64,000 nt of DNA from Synanceia verrucosa (Eukaryota > Chordata > Actinopteri > Perciformes > Synanceiidae), in the NCBI GenBank assembly GCA_029721515.1, contig CM056556.1:27484669-27548668 (forward strand). Reading direction: 5' to 3'. Positions 24,461 to 36,169 of the stretch are shown one piece after another. Numbering within the stretch: the first letter of the stretch is position 1; each line of letters begins with the position of its first letter. Under the pieces are notes generated by a model. That model ran no database searches. It was given only the letters and a program-made list of their open reading frames with translations, and was not told the DNA's origin. The position numbers were made by a program, and so were the translations under genes.

Positions 24461-25284
24461 AGATCATACCTGTTCCCTGTTAAGGTCATGACATAATGGA
24501 CTGAGGGCGGTGACCTTCAACATGGATGGAGATCAACATCATGGTGCATAACAGTGTGTCTTAAGACGCCAAATAATAATGGTAACTATGAAGCTCACTG
24601 CCTAACACAATGTTCTTTGTGTATGGTGGCCTGCAGCTAGTAGAGGGGGATGATCTCTTTGGGAAATGATGTGTGCTTCAGTCTGCCTGCCCACCCAGCT
24701 CAGACACACAGCTGCAAGAATACAGTACTTTCATTTAATGTGGCTTTATTTTTTATTTTACTTGCCAACAATGTGACTTTATTTGGTAGTGGGGGACTCA
24801 CATGTCTGATGACTGGGTTTGGCGTACAGAGATGTGATTAGATGCATGTGGAATACTAGTTTCCTTTCTTCTTCAAGAATTTGAGTCGATTTAAATAATT
24901 AAATTTCCAGTATTTATTTCAAGTACTTTGTATTATTATTCTCTATATGTATTGTTATTATTATTAATAGCAGTTGTTGCAGTAATAGTAATAGTAGTAG
25001 TACCGTAATAATAATATGTTAATATGCTGACCTCTAGCGGCTAAATTCGTAATTGTACCTGACTTTTTAGGGAAAAGTTAATTGTATAAATTAATTTCAC
25101 AGTCGGAAATTTTTTGGGGGGTTAAGAATATTAAAAACAAAAACAATAACTTTTAGAGTATATAGAACTTCGAAGAAGAAGAAAAGTGCTGAAGAAGAAC
25201 AAAAAAAGGCAAAAGAGATCGATTTGACCCAGATCGACTCATGTTGAATCCATTGCTCTGGTCTCGATCTCTCAACAGCGTTCT
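24461..25284. other. Short spacer between znrf1 and gins3
   Basis: About 0.8 kb with AT-rich runs and TAATAG/TAGTAG patches near 24980. No gene or known repeat is seen. The tight spacing means the gins3 promoter lies close behind the znrf1 transcript end. Confidence 0.5.
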
Positions 25285-25311
25285 GATTGGTCATCAGATC
25301 TTGGCGCCAAA
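25285..25311 (+). promoter_or_regulatory. gins3: gins3 promoter: CCAAT box and E2F palindrome
   Basis: A reverse CCAAT box (GATTGG, 25285-25290) lies ten bases upstream of TTGGCGCCAAA (25301-25311), a perfect palindromic E2F site. The pair is about 105-130 bases before the gins3 start codon. E2F plus NF-Y is the usual control for S-phase replication genes, which fits GINS3. No TATA box is seen. Confidence 0.75.
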
Positions 25312-25416
25312 GCAGAAAGCAGGAAGTGTTGTAAACAAAACAGAATAGATCACTGCTCAGTGTTTCAGCCAATATATTTGGTATTAAGCTACTTTCTCAC
25401 TTCGTCTCGGCACAAA

Positions 25417-25587
25417 ATGGATGCACAGTCATATCTTCCTGTACAGCCTGGGGTTGGGATGGAGGAGAATTTCCTGTCACTCGACGATATTTTGCTCTCT
25501 CATGAGAGACTTCCCATCCGGACCGAATGCAGGTTTCCCCGACTGGGATTTCTGGAGAAGTCCAGTGACACGCAGGACATACCGGAG
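25417..25587 (+). CDS. gins3: gins3 exon 1 (PSF3, DNA replication)
   Basis: GINS3/PSF3 is one of four subunits of the GINS complex, which joins MCM2-7 and CDC45 in the CMG replicative helicase in the nucleus. This 57-codon exon encodes the N-terminal part, with EENFLSLDDILLSHERLPIR closely matching the family and then RFPRLGFLEKSSDTQDIPE. The start at 25417 is chosen because CACAAAATGG is a good Kozak context and the length fits. An upstream in-frame ATG at 25360 would add 19 residues unlike the family. The donor is GAG/GTCGGT in phase 0, with a competing GT four bases downstream (GTGAAG). Confidence 0.95.
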
Positions 25588-25629
25588 GTCGGTGAAGTTA
25601 TTGAAGAAATGTAATCATGACAGTTACAG

Positions 25630-25665
25630 TGTTGTCAATGCATTCTTGACAATGCATTGACAACA
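25630..25665. repeat. Perfect 15-bp inverted repeat (hairpin)
   Basis: TGTTGTCAATGCATT at 25630-25644 and its exact complement AATGCATTGACAACA at 25651-25665 are separated by CTTGAC. It lies about 45 bases past the gins3 exon 1 donor. Confidence 0.9.
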
Positions 25666-25949
25666 GTGAAATTTACGCCGAATTTCACAGATGTTTTTGT
25701 CGTTTAATTTTAATTTACTGTACTGCCACTGGCGCATGTTTGGTCGAACATAATTACACTTTTTAAAAAATAAGAAAATCCACTCTTCAGAGGAGGAAAT
25801 TTGCATGCAAGCATTGACATCCAGGTCACAGCATACAGCGATGACAATGGAAATGCAAGCAACAGCCTAAAATATTCACTAACACCATGTAAGGGTGAAG
25901 TTTTTATTCAAATTAAAATTTAATCACAGTTCATAGTGGCTGCTGTTAC

Positions 25950-26040
25950 TGTACATTTTACCAGTTGAACCCCGGTGTTTTTTTCACATGCTGCTGGTTA
26001 CTTCCCTTGGGATTAATAGAGTATCCATCCATCCATCCAA
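25950..26040 (+). repeat. LINE/SINE 3' tail remnant
   Basis: CTTCCCTTGGGATTAATAGA followed by GTATCCATCCATCCATCC is the characteristic end of fish L2/RTE-type retroposons (better copies read GGGATTAATAAAGTATC then a tetramer run). Only the tail is recognisable. Confidence 0.65.
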
Positions 26041-26180
26041 CAGTTGTGCCTTTCTGTTGTTGTGGAAAAAAAATATCAATCAATCAAGTGTGGCGAGCAT
26101 GCCCCAACAGGCATGAACCCCAGAGAGCAGGAGTCTTGACTTAATACTCCAGCTCTGACATTAATAACTCTTAATCTCAG

Positions 26181-26414
26181 GGTACAAAGATGGAGCTTCC
26201 TTTGTGGCTGTCCAAGGGTCTGTACGAGAAGAAGAGGAGAGTGTTGTCAGTTGAGTTGCCGAAGGTGTACAGAGAGGGCTGGAGGACTGTCTTCAACGCA
26301 GACCCAAACGTGGTGGATCTGCATAAGATGGGACCTTACTACTATGGCTTGGGATCCCAGATGCTGCACTTTGACAGTCCAGAGAACCCAGAGATCGCAC
26401 AGACGCTGCTGCAG
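26181..26414 (+). CDS. gins3: gins3 exon 2
   Basis: This 78-codon phase-0 exon encodes GTKMELPLWLSKGLYEKKRR, then VLSVELPKVYREGWRTVF, NADPNVVDLHKMGPYYYGLG and SQMLHFDSPENPEIAQTLLQ. This is the most conserved core of PSF3. It covers the junction from the small N-terminal B-type domain into the alpha-helical A domain; in PSF2 and PSF3 the two are in this order, reversed relative to SLD5 and PSF1. The acceptor is AATCTCAG/GGTACA and the donor CTGCAG/GTGAAC. No stop or frameshift interrupts it. Confidence 0.97.
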
Positions 26415-27869
26415 GTGAACAACATGCACAAACTTTACCACAGAACTTAACTTGAGAAGATGCCAGCAAAGTGCTGGTATTGAATGTCAACCCTGGGTCT
26501 GTGCTGGAGGACTATGAACAAGCAATAAATATTTCAATCCGACAGGGGTCCTTGTTACGCATATTACATGTCAGACTGATTTACTGACTTCATCAGGGAC
26601 ACAGCATGTCTCTGCAAACCCGTAATCGATTTATGCATGCTGTTTTTGTCTCTGACCTCTGGGAGTGAGACAAACCTGCAGGACAGGAAAAAGGTTTTCA
26701 CTTGTCATGGTGGCAGACACCAAGAGGGCTTCAGCTCTTCATTCAGTGTCATTTTAATTCATTAACTGTGTGGAAGTAACACGGTAGACTTGAATTGCTC
26801 TGCGTTGCTAAGTCAGCCATGTGAATATCATGTGGATGTTTGCCCAGTCAGACTGACTCAGAGTATGAGTGAAAATAATCTGCTTTGAATAATGACTGTG
26901 CCCAATCAGTCTGTAATTGTAGGTTTTAATTTTATTTTACCTTGGGACAGAGCCAGCTAGCTGTTCCCCCTGGGTTCAGTCTTAATGCTAAGCTGAATTA
27001 ACTGACTGTAGCCTTGTATTTAATGTCCATTTATGAGAGACACATTGATCTTCTCATCAAGTGTAATCCCCAAAATGAAGAAGTACTCTTTTAACAAGGT
27101 TTTATGGCACTTTAGTGACGGCAGCTGCATCAGGAATCTCTATTTCTCCTCATTAAGTGAGAGCACGTTTGGCTAGTTTTCCTTGTTTTTTTTTGTTGCA
27201 GAGCCACAGCTGATTACTGTCACATTTTACTACAAAAACATTTTCTTTTTTCCTCTTATAAAGTATTGTTCCTGTTTGCTACACGTGCAGGTCTGTGTGT
27301 CAGGGAAAAGGTTTTCAGCCACAACGTTCAACAGATTTAATGGTTATTTTCTTGAAGCCTCATGAGATATTTAAGAGAGATAACAGTTTCTTCAGATTTC
27401 TCTATAAATGTTTAGTCACATTTAATAATGCATATTGCAGAGTAGAACAGTCTGGATGCTGTAAAATAGATGATCATACAGAGTGGAGATTCAAAACTAA
27501 GCTGTGTGACAGTTTTATTTAATACATCACAACTAGGGGGTGCAGTCAGACCAAAGAACATGGCAGCTGTTACCAGGCAGATTAGCTCTAATCTCAGTTT
27601 GACAAACGCATAAACTTTATAGCCTCACAGTGTTATTATGTTATGTCATCATGCTAGCATATTTCTCAATATGCCTTAAAATGACCACATAAACTTGTCT
27701 GTATGACAGTTTGTAAACACATTTTTTTTTTCTACAGTTTTGCTGCCTTTTTACCTATCAAGGTTATTTTTTAATGTTTTTTTATTCTTCATTCGTCATG
27801 GAGGCATGTGGGGAAAAACAAAGTTTTCCAGTGCACTCATACTCATAGCACCCTGCTGTCTTCATCCAG
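26415..27869 (+). other. gins3: gins3 intron 2
   Basis: A 1.45-kb AT-rich intron from GTGAAC to CATCCAG. No repeat family or exon is recognised within it. Confidence 0.9.
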
Positions 27870-28100
27870 ACGTTCATCGGTCGGTTCAGGAGGAACATGG
27901 ACTCGTCCCAGAATGCCTACAACGAGGACACGTCTGCACTGGTGGAGCGTCTGGACTGTCTGGAGAAGACTCTGTTCACGTCAGGGCAGAACGGCCTCAA
28001 CGGCTTCCAGAGCTGGGAGAAGGGCCGGGCCTCGCTGCTCACCGCCTCCAGTCTGGTTCTCAACTACCGCAAGAGGAAGATCACCGATGTGCAGCCCTGA
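27870..28100 (+). CDS. gins3: gins3 exon 3 and stop
   Basis: Encodes TFIGRFRRNMDSSQNAYNED, then a helical segment with LVERLDCLEKTLF, GFQSWEKGRASLLTASSLVL and NYRKRKITDVQP before TGA. The three exons sum to 57+78+76 = 211 residues, against 216 for human GINS3, so the gene looks intact. The exon is clearly GC-richer than the flanking introns. The acceptor is TTCATCCAG/ACGTTC, phase 0. Confidence 0.97.
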   Translation, partial: TFIGRFRRNMDSSQNAYNEDTSALVERLDCLEKTLFTSGQNGLNGFQSWEKGRASLLTASSLVLNYRKRKITDVQP

Positions 28101-29020
28101 GCTGACTCTGGGCAGAACGTAGTAATTCACAGACTTGTACCCCCATCTTCATGTCCACCCTCTGTGGTAGGACGAGCATACATTTTATTTATTCTGTCAC
28201 ATCATATAAGTTGCAAGCGATCTTGACAGTTAGAGAGTGTGGTCAGGATCACCAGTGCTGAAACCATGAAGGTGTTTTTTGAATAGTTGTTCGCTGAAAG
28301 TTGGCCTGATCAGTCATCTCTCTGCACATATAAAAGGCATGGCCACCTTAGGTAGAAACGGTGGAGGAAACATGTTAAAGAATTATTTTCTCACCATCAG
28401 CAACACATTTTAGTCCTGATTTTACAAATATTTCCATGGCATCTGGTTGCAGCCTGTCCTTTCAGCGCCTGCTCTCAGTGTTTCCTATGTGCTCATTCAA
28501 AAGACCCTTTTCAAAATGTTAAGTAGAAAGCAGCATCTCGTGTTTTTGTTGTGAATACTGTACAGAGTGTTGGCACAGCGTGCACATTTAAGTCACTTCT
28601 AAATGCCAACTGTGGTGCAGAGTGAGCAGAATGTGCTTGAACCACCTGCCAGGCCAGAACTGAGTGACTGAGTTATTGAGGCGATGACTCTGAACGCATT
28701 AATAAACTGCTTGAAACCACATTCCTCATTATGATGAGCTGCTTCCACTGTGACCCAACTACTCCTTTCTTTTCTGTTTTTTCTTCCGTTCAGTAATGTT
28801 GTCAGACACTTTGACTGGAAAGCCCAAAATCTCCCAGTCAGAGAGAACGTCACCATCTTCCTTCAACTTTGGACATAATTGGGATGAACTGACTTGTTCA
28901 CATGCATGCTGTATATTATTTTTATATTTTTCATTTAAATTCTTTGGGCTGATATACTTCACTTAATTTTAAATATATAACCCTCTGAAATACCAATAAA
29001 AGTAGATGCTGTAAAATGAC
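28101..29020 (+). other. gins3: gins3 3' UTR
   Basis: About 0.9 kb from the stop to just past the poly(A) signal at 28995. No coding frame or repeat is recognised. Confidence 0.6.
28995..29000 (+). terminator. gins3: Candidate gins3 poly(A) signal
   Basis: AATAAA in TACCAATAAAAGTAGATGCTG, followed after about 20 bases by TTTCCTAGGTTTATTTAGTTAG, then GTGTGTAATG as a possible GU-rich element. Confidence 0.6.
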
Positions 29021-32000
29021 TTTCCTAGGTTTATTTAGTTAGTGTGTAATGATCTACGTCTGATCTGACTCATTCATAATACTTGACTGTCATCACCTCT
29101 GCTTCTTGTTGATATCCAGCTTAATGACTCACTGTAGCTGCCTATGTAGTGGTGATTTGCAGTAATCACTGCTGCACCACAAACATAATGTGGCTGTTTG
29201 ATATTGATATAGAGAGCGTTTCTGTCCCTGCAGTATCACTGCTTGTTATCCTCAGGGGATATTTAGACTCCTCAGCCTCTCTGTGTGTTATTGATCACCT
29301 CAAGGTGTTGCTCTGCATTATTTGATACTTAAAGCTATAGTTGGCATTCTTGGAGAGCTGGCAAGATTTTTTTTTGTACAGTCCTGCAGCTGCCACAGAG
29401 GTCTGATTCCTTTCCTTCCTTTTTCTGAACTCATCATGTATTGACTGGTCTCAGGGTGGAAGGACCATTTCAGCCAGTAGAACAAGAAGTGTTTCTGAAC
29501 AGGATGGTAGCTTTAAATGTTTAATACTTACCTATCATATTTTACTATGCCTAAGTTTTGTGCACTTATTGCATCTTTCTAATGTCTTTGTTTAAAAAAA
29601 AATAGACCAAACTAAATTTGCAGATTAGAAAAAAAACCTTTTTATTGTTGTATGCAAGTACATGAGTTGTATCTTCTGCTGATGAAGGGAGCAGAGCGAT
29701 GTTTTACAAAGTGCCAGGGAGCAGCTCAGGGATTAAGGCCATGTAGACAGAAGACAGGGACAGCTACGCCTAAGATGCTGCTTCACCTTATTAGATTTTT
29801 ACTTCACTCTTTACACTGATTGCTATCTGACCTCGAACTGTCATTCCATGCGCTCAAACTTCATAGCTTCATCTTTGCTTTTCACTTGTGAATATTTGAA
29901 ACGTTTAAGTGTCTGATGACATAGCAAGAGGAAAAACACATTGTTCTCCACAATCTACCAACCGGACAAGCAACTGTTGCTGTGTTTTTCACTGGTGTGG
30001 CTATTACCCATCTCTCTCATTGGTCATACATGGATTTATGTGGAAAATGCATTAGTAAAGCATGTGATGTTGTGGCCCAGTCCCAGCTGCCTGCTGAAGT
30101 GTTAAATGTGAGATGATGGACAGAGTTGAGAGAGAGAGAGAGAGAGAGAGGTCACTGGTGATGACAGTATTGACCTTGGCCCTGGGCTGTAACTATTGAT
30201 CCTGATATAGGATTGTCCTGACAGAGAGGAAACAGAAACATGGTGCTTCTTTGAATGTTCACGTCTTTCAGGCAGACTATATGCTCTGAGGCTTTCATGT
30301 TCTAAACATCACAGCATCATTGATCATTTTGATGTTGAAATCATATCATGACGCTGTTGTTGTCTAGTTTGTAAGAAATAACATTCCTTCTAAAAAATAT
30401 TAATTGGATGAAGTCAAGGAAACATCAGGAGTTTCTCTAGAATGAAAAAAAAAATAATTTTACAATGAAAGTTTACATTAGAAAAAAGCGTTTGTGGTCA
30501 TGTGAACAGTCAGGAAACATGTTTCTCTGAGCAGTGAAACATGCTGACAGTATGGAGCCCAGGGATCGAGCTCCCAGTCTGGTTAAAGGATGTTATAGTC
30601 CAGCTATGTTTTGTCGGTTGGCCTCCTGTCATGGTGCTGCCTGAGGAAATGAATGAAAGCTCTGCAGCTTAGCGCTCCTCAGGGTTACTGAAGTCACGTC
30701 ATGCAGCAGTGTTCACATTGTGGATTGTGTCACATTGTTTAGAAATCTAAACATCCACTGACTCAGATCTATCACAGGTCTGTCTGTGGGTCCTGGTCGG
30801 CAGTCTCATGAAGCAAAGGGCAGACTGAGGGCGAGCGTCCAGGAAGCTGACACACAAGACACTAATGCTGCCTCTGGCTTCTGTCGACTTTAAGGGAGTC
30901 TGACATTTGGTATTTGTTGGGAAACCGTTAGTGTGCATGATGAAATGCTTAGAGGAGCCCGAGGCGTGTTGTTCCTCCCTCTCTCGGCCTCTCATTCTCT
31001 ACATAGAAGTATCTAGATTGTAATGACATCTCTCTACTATGCTCTGTTTCTTTCTCTCAGGGCCACCGGTGCACCAGACTGCGCAATTAACATCTGATCA
31101 TCTTCCCCACATCATGAAATACAAGGTCACACACAACTGATAACTTCTTAATTTCTGTACTTTTATGCTCGTCTGTTGCTCACATGAACACACTGTCACA
31201 GATGACACCTGTTGATTTGATGGTTCCCTCTGTAAAAAGATGCTGACAGGTTCAAGAAGCTTTGTGTTTTCAAGATTCAAGAGATTTACAACAGCAGTGA
31301 AATGAAATTTGCAATTAGCTGACTGTGTTTGAAAAAGCAAGAGGCAGTCCCTGATGCCTAAAGTGTCTGACCTCTAGTATAAAAAATGTAAAAATATAAT
31401 GAAATAAAAATATAGCACAGAGTGAGGGGGAAGACATTAAAAAAAACTATATGTACATAAAAGAAATTAAAAAAAGGGAAAATACTAATACTCTGTCTCC
31501 TGCTGTGCTGTATTCTTCTGCCCTGTTATTAATCAACCTCCCTTATCTTATCTGTTAGGTCCTCTATCGTCCTCTCTTCTCTAAAAATGCCCCACCCTTC
31601 CACTTCTTGTGCTCATGACCCAGAAGAGAGGATAATCACAGCAGGAGAAGAAAAGAGGAAGAGGAGAGGGCTTAGACATGAGGGCAGAGACAGCAGGTGA
31701 GCGACTGGATGTGAAGAAAGAGGAGAGGAAAAGGAGAGAAAAGAGAGAGAGAGAGCGAGGCAGACACATCTTGGCGATGAGGTGTGAGGATTAGCTGTAT
31801 CTGAAGCAACGCCCCCGCTATGCTCTCCAAATGAGTATTATCTCCCCCTCAGCCCCGTGTTGGCAGCAGAGCAGCAGCTCGTACAAAGCCATGTTGTCAG
31901 GGTTGCATGGGAGGAGGACGAGGACGAGGAGGAGGAGGGAGGCCTGCTTTCATTATCTGAGGCAGGTGGCTGCTGATGTGTGTGTCTCACTATGCAATAA

Positions 32001-32239
32001 TAAGGTGACAGGGCCTAATGATGGTTTATAAGAACAAATATGACAAAACTTTGACATTTATCCATACAGTGACAAATTATATTTACTAAAATTCATATTT
32101 ATATTATTAGCTGTATCGTACCTCCAGGATGATTAATCACATCATATTATATGGTATTTCTATGCTGTGGTGTGTCTGCGTCTGTCACATTATTCAGTAC
32201 TTGGTCACTCATTTAATTACCCAGTACTGTATCTGCAGC

Positions 32240-32241
<2 letters not shown>

Positions 32242-32272
<31 letters not shown>
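32242..32272. repeat. (AC)n microsatellite
   Basis: Perfect AC run of about 15 units. Confidence 0.95.
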
Positions 32273-32274
<2 letters not shown>

Positions 32275-33040
32275 TCTACAGAGGCCAATTTGCAGCATAG
32301 CAGGCCAATGAGTCATGATAACAATGATGATAATAATACCAGCAGCTCATTCTTCCCAGGGGTCAGTCTGCTCTCCTGCAGCATTAGTGAACAAAGTGAG
32401 GGCTCTTTAGACTGGATCAGTGGGAGGAGGGGACGCTGGGGACAGCATGCAGGGGGTTGGCTTTGTGTCTGGCCACTGCTGAGTTTGAAAAAAAGGAAGT
32501 TTATTTCTGGGTGCATGTGTGTGCATAAAGTCATGATTTGTTGATGGGTTAAAGCCTGAATCCAGAGGGCTGACTAAGCCATGCAGTGGATCTTTGGAAA
32601 CAATGAAAGACTAAAGTCTGCGCTCCTAAATACTGCATGAGTCGACATTAGTTGTAGGGCTGTCGCCTACGCTGAGGGTTATGGTCAGAAAAGCAGTGTG
32701 CCTGCCAACCCGACCTCATGGGAAGACATATAAATAGCATGACATTACAAGGACAGTCCTTGTGTCATGAGAGGGCACGTTAGCCTCTTCACGAGTCATT
32801 TTCATGCCACACAAAACCATGGAAACAGCCACAGTTTACCACTCACTCCATACATACAGACAAACCAGCTCCTGTCTCAGTGACCCATCCAGCTCCTCAC
32901 TGCTCCACCATTAGCAGCTTTCACCTTTTTTATTGATGTCACCTGTTCTGAATAGTGACGTATCAATGCCATGCACATGGCTCTGCTCGACTGTCTCGTT
33001 TGTCGTAGTTTTGTGCTGTTGCTCTTGACGAGCATCTCAG

Positions 33041-33120
33041 TGTTAGCATGCTAATATTTAGCTATTATACTGTTTACCATGTTCACCATTTTACTTAAGC
33101 ATGTTAGCGTGCTAATTCAC
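33041..33120. repeat. GCTAGCATGC-type interspersed repeat
   Basis: Reads TGTTAGCATGCTAATATTTA, GTTTACCATGTTCACCATTT and AAGCATGTTAGCGTGCTAAT, a widespread fish repeat also present at 21161-21262. Confidence 0.65.
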
Positions 33121-34701
33121 ATTACATCACACTGTCACGGCCCCATCCACGGACTTTGATCTAACAGCTTGTGACATGTGCCGACAGATATCAAAATGAG
33201 TCCACATGACACAGACATGCCAGAAAAAGATGCTGCCTGATGTCAGAGGGTTTATGACGAGAACTCATCTCTCGTCCTTCAGACATTTTATTTCCTGCAG
33301 GACACTCATCACGTTAATTGCATGTCACTCTGTAGGTAGGAAGTCACCTTTTCTCACTTATTCTACTCATTTCATAATGCATGCATCCAGCTGACACTGT
33401 GTGGGCTCTCTGTCTTTTGCTTCAGGTCGTTCTTGCAGGATACGTGACTGTTGACGGACACATGAGGAGATTGCAGAGGTTGACTGCAGGACGGCCTGCT
33501 GCATGGCTGCTTCAGTCTTATTCACATTTAAGTAAGACGACAGATTCATATCCTGAGGACTTATGCAATCAGTTCAATTATGCATTTCTACACATTAAGC
33601 AGAACAGTGATAACATTCACAGACAACACTGCAAAACAGCAAAAATGTTTAATTATTACAATGATGGAAATGCACATTGTTGACAAAGAGTTGGGTATTA
33701 TCACCAAACGTACCACACACCTCCATGGATGATTTTTTTTTGTTTCGTCTGTATGTGGATATAGGCTTGGCCTGCTGTGTGTGTGACTCTTCTCTGACTA
33801 CACAGAGAGCTGTAAAGCCGTAGAGTGGATGTCATTTAATACATCACTGTGGTAAAAATATTGATTATAGCTGTGTAGCTTAAAGCTCATATTCTGCATA
33901 ATTTCCAACTGAATTACATTTTTCAGAGCAGACATTTCAGCATGAAAGCTAGCAGCTAATGACATTCACAATGTTCCCTGAATGATTAAGCAGTCACAAG
34001 AAGCCTCGAGTACATAAAGACCCTGGAACTCTAAAAACTAAATGTAATGACTCAGAGCAGACTAGAGTGACACACTGAAGTCTGTAAAGTAAGGCTGTTG
34101 TTTGTCCTCTCTTTAGCCCTCATCTTACCAACCCATTTAAAAAAGAACAGCTGGGTTCCTTGGAGAATAATCTAGTGTGAGAAACAACTGCAACCGGTAA
34201 ATATTAACTTATTTCTTCTCAAAATAGATATCACATCATAGACCTAAGAATTAAAACTAACGTTGCTAATTTCAAGACAGAATCTCATTGCTCCAAGTTG
34301 ATGATGTCATCTAATTTTTGCACAAAATGCTCTAAATGTGTATGTGACATTATAAAACAGGCTGCATGTTATGTAACACAGACATGCCTTAATCTGTTCT
34401 GTCTGCACATATTAAATGTTTAATAATGCAGTACAGCATATGATATATGCTAATGTCATGAAGGGCTGAGTCACAGCCTACATTGATGTAAATCTAATAA
34501 CTTCACATTTTTATTTGATGCTTGTTAAATAAATGTTGTTAAATGCTATTTGATTAAGACAAGTCAGATAGCAGAGAGGGTGAATGAATCAGTAACTGTA
34601 GTCTGGTCAGTCAGACTGTGGCGCTGTAAGTAGGTCACACTGTCCACGAGGAAACAGTAACAAGTACAGAAGTACAGGCCAGAGGGAGAAGAGGGGAGGC
34701 T

Positions 34702-34766
34702 GGAAGGATGGATGGATGGAAGGATGGGTGGGTGGGTGGATGATAAATGAACGGATGGATGGATGA
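34702..34766. repeat. (GGAT)n/(GGGT)n microsatellite
   Basis: Impure tetranucleotide tract: GGATGGATGGATGGAAGG then GGTGGGTGGGTGGATG. Confidence 0.85.
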
Positions 34767-35692
34767 AGATAACCTAATCAACTATCAGTTGTGTTTTTCT
34801 TTTTTCACATAGAATTGGTTTAAATCGATGAGCTTCTATCCACAGGGAACAATATTTGATAATAATAATTCTTTGTTAATTTGCAGCCTACATCATAATC
34901 CAGCTGGTTCACTGCTCATGCCAATAATCAAGAGAAAAGCTTGTGAAAATAAATTTCCAGACACCTTCTGTTAATACAGGCCTACAATATAAAGCTTTAA
35001 GGCTTTGAAGAAACTTGTCGGGGAGACAGGTAAAGCAGAACGCTCATTCATCGCCACAGATCAGCTAACATGGCACACCTGTCAGACAAACATGTGGTGG
35101 TGCAGGAAACTGAAGGTGGATCTTTAGAGCTTCAGAGCAACAGAGAGATCCAGAAGCCAAAAATATCTCCTCTTATGTGATGTCATATTATAATCAATGT
35201 AGCCTCTGCTGAGGCTTTGTGGAAACTGATCTGCCAGTGATTCAGTATCAGTGATCAGCGTTCCCTTCACTTCATGCCCCAGTTACCCAAACATGGTCTG
35301 TTCCTTGGACTGCCAGACAGCAAAGCTCCTCTGGTCGCCTGCAGACTGTGTGGGTGTGAGGATGTCTGCAAATACATACATTCATATCAGCTGGATGCTC
35401 ACAAGAGGAGCTCTTCTCCCAGATTTCAATGAACGCACTTTGTCGTCGTGACTGATTTCATATGTGGTGTTTGCCAACTCTAAGCTGCAGTGTCCTGAGC
35501 CCACATCCACTCATCTCACTGCCTTCTCTCCTCCTCTTGCCCCCTTTCTTCCTCCCTTCCTTCGTCACTTCTTTCCTCAGCTCTCTCGTCTGTGTTTTGA
35601 TCTTCAGTGTGCTGCATCATTGGCGAGGCCACGTGTTCTCTGTTTATCATCAGCCAGGGGGGGGAGGAAGAGATGGAGAGAGGAAGGCTGCG

Positions 35693-35714
35693 TCTCTCTC
35701 TCTCTCTCTCTCTC
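35693..35714. repeat. (TC)11 tract
   Basis: TC run directly upstream of the candidate ndrg4 first exon. On the + strand it is a pyrimidine tract near the inferred transcription start. Confidence 0.9.
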
Positions 35715-35859
35715 ATCTCATTTAGTGCACCCACAGACTCAGTCGGCGACGTTCGCTGTTCCAGTCGTGAGCAGCCTGAGGGACGAATTCAACGACAGAG
35801 AGAGCAGGAAACAGCCAAACCAGACTGAACGACTGGACGACATCTGACCTCCACCACAG
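35715..35859 (+). other. ndrg4: Candidate non-coding first exon of ndrg4
   Basis: A local CpG-rich island in AT-rich surroundings (AGTCGGCGACGTTCGCTG, then several ACGA/GACGAC) ends in a good donor, CCACCACAG/GTACAG, at 35859/35860. It has no useful ATG frame. Spliced to an acceptor just before the MAGMKEQQ start (TGTCCAG/GATGG at 54307/54308 or TTTCAG/GTTGC), it would give a 5' UTR exon and an 18.4-kb intron, as in mammalian NDRG4, which has distant 5' exons. The transcription start and ownership are inference. Confidence 0.4.
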
Positions 35860-36117
35860 GTACAGTCAGGCTTTATCCGTCTGAATGCATGAAACAGGTG
35901 TCCTGAAGTGTTTTTGTAAGAAATTCAAAGCTCTAGACCTCCTTTTGAAGCTGACAGGAGCAGATTTTTATTAACTGTCTTATTAAAAGTGAGAGTGGAC
36001 CTCCTGTTCTGATTTAGAGGACAGCAGCAGAAGGATGTTCAAATGCCGACGAGGGTTTTGGCACAATGTGTGCCAGTTCTGCAGCTGAGGCTTTGAACTC
36101 GACACTATTTCAACCCT

Positions 36118-36120
<3 letters not shown>

Positions 36121-36167
<47 letters not shown>
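36121..36167. repeat. (CA)n microsatellite
   Basis: Perfect CA run of about 23 units, 260 bases past the candidate first-exon donor. Confidence 0.95.

Positions 36168-36169
<2 letters not shown>

Larger units (their letters stand above)
25588..26180 (+). other. gins3: gins3 intron 1
   Basis: A 593-bp intron from GTCGGT to TCTCAG. It holds a perfect 15-bp hairpin near the donor and a retroposon 3' tail ending in (CATC)n. Confidence 0.9.
29021..35692. other. gins3-ndrg4 intergenic region
   Basis: About 6.7 kb without a recognisable exon. It contains a CA microsatellite at 32242, a GCTAGCATGC-type repeat at 33041 and a GGAT/GGGT tract at 34702. Sequence around 30740-31000 and 31790-32030 is less AT-rich than its surroundings and could be regulatory, but nothing specific can be shown. 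Confidence 0.55.

Noticed and set aside
33381..33683. 100-codon frame with a hydrophobic start (MHPADTVWALCLLLQVVLAG)
   Set aside because: The first residues look signal-peptide-like, but the remainder has no domain. No promoter or splice sites are clear and a competing minus-strand frame overlaps.
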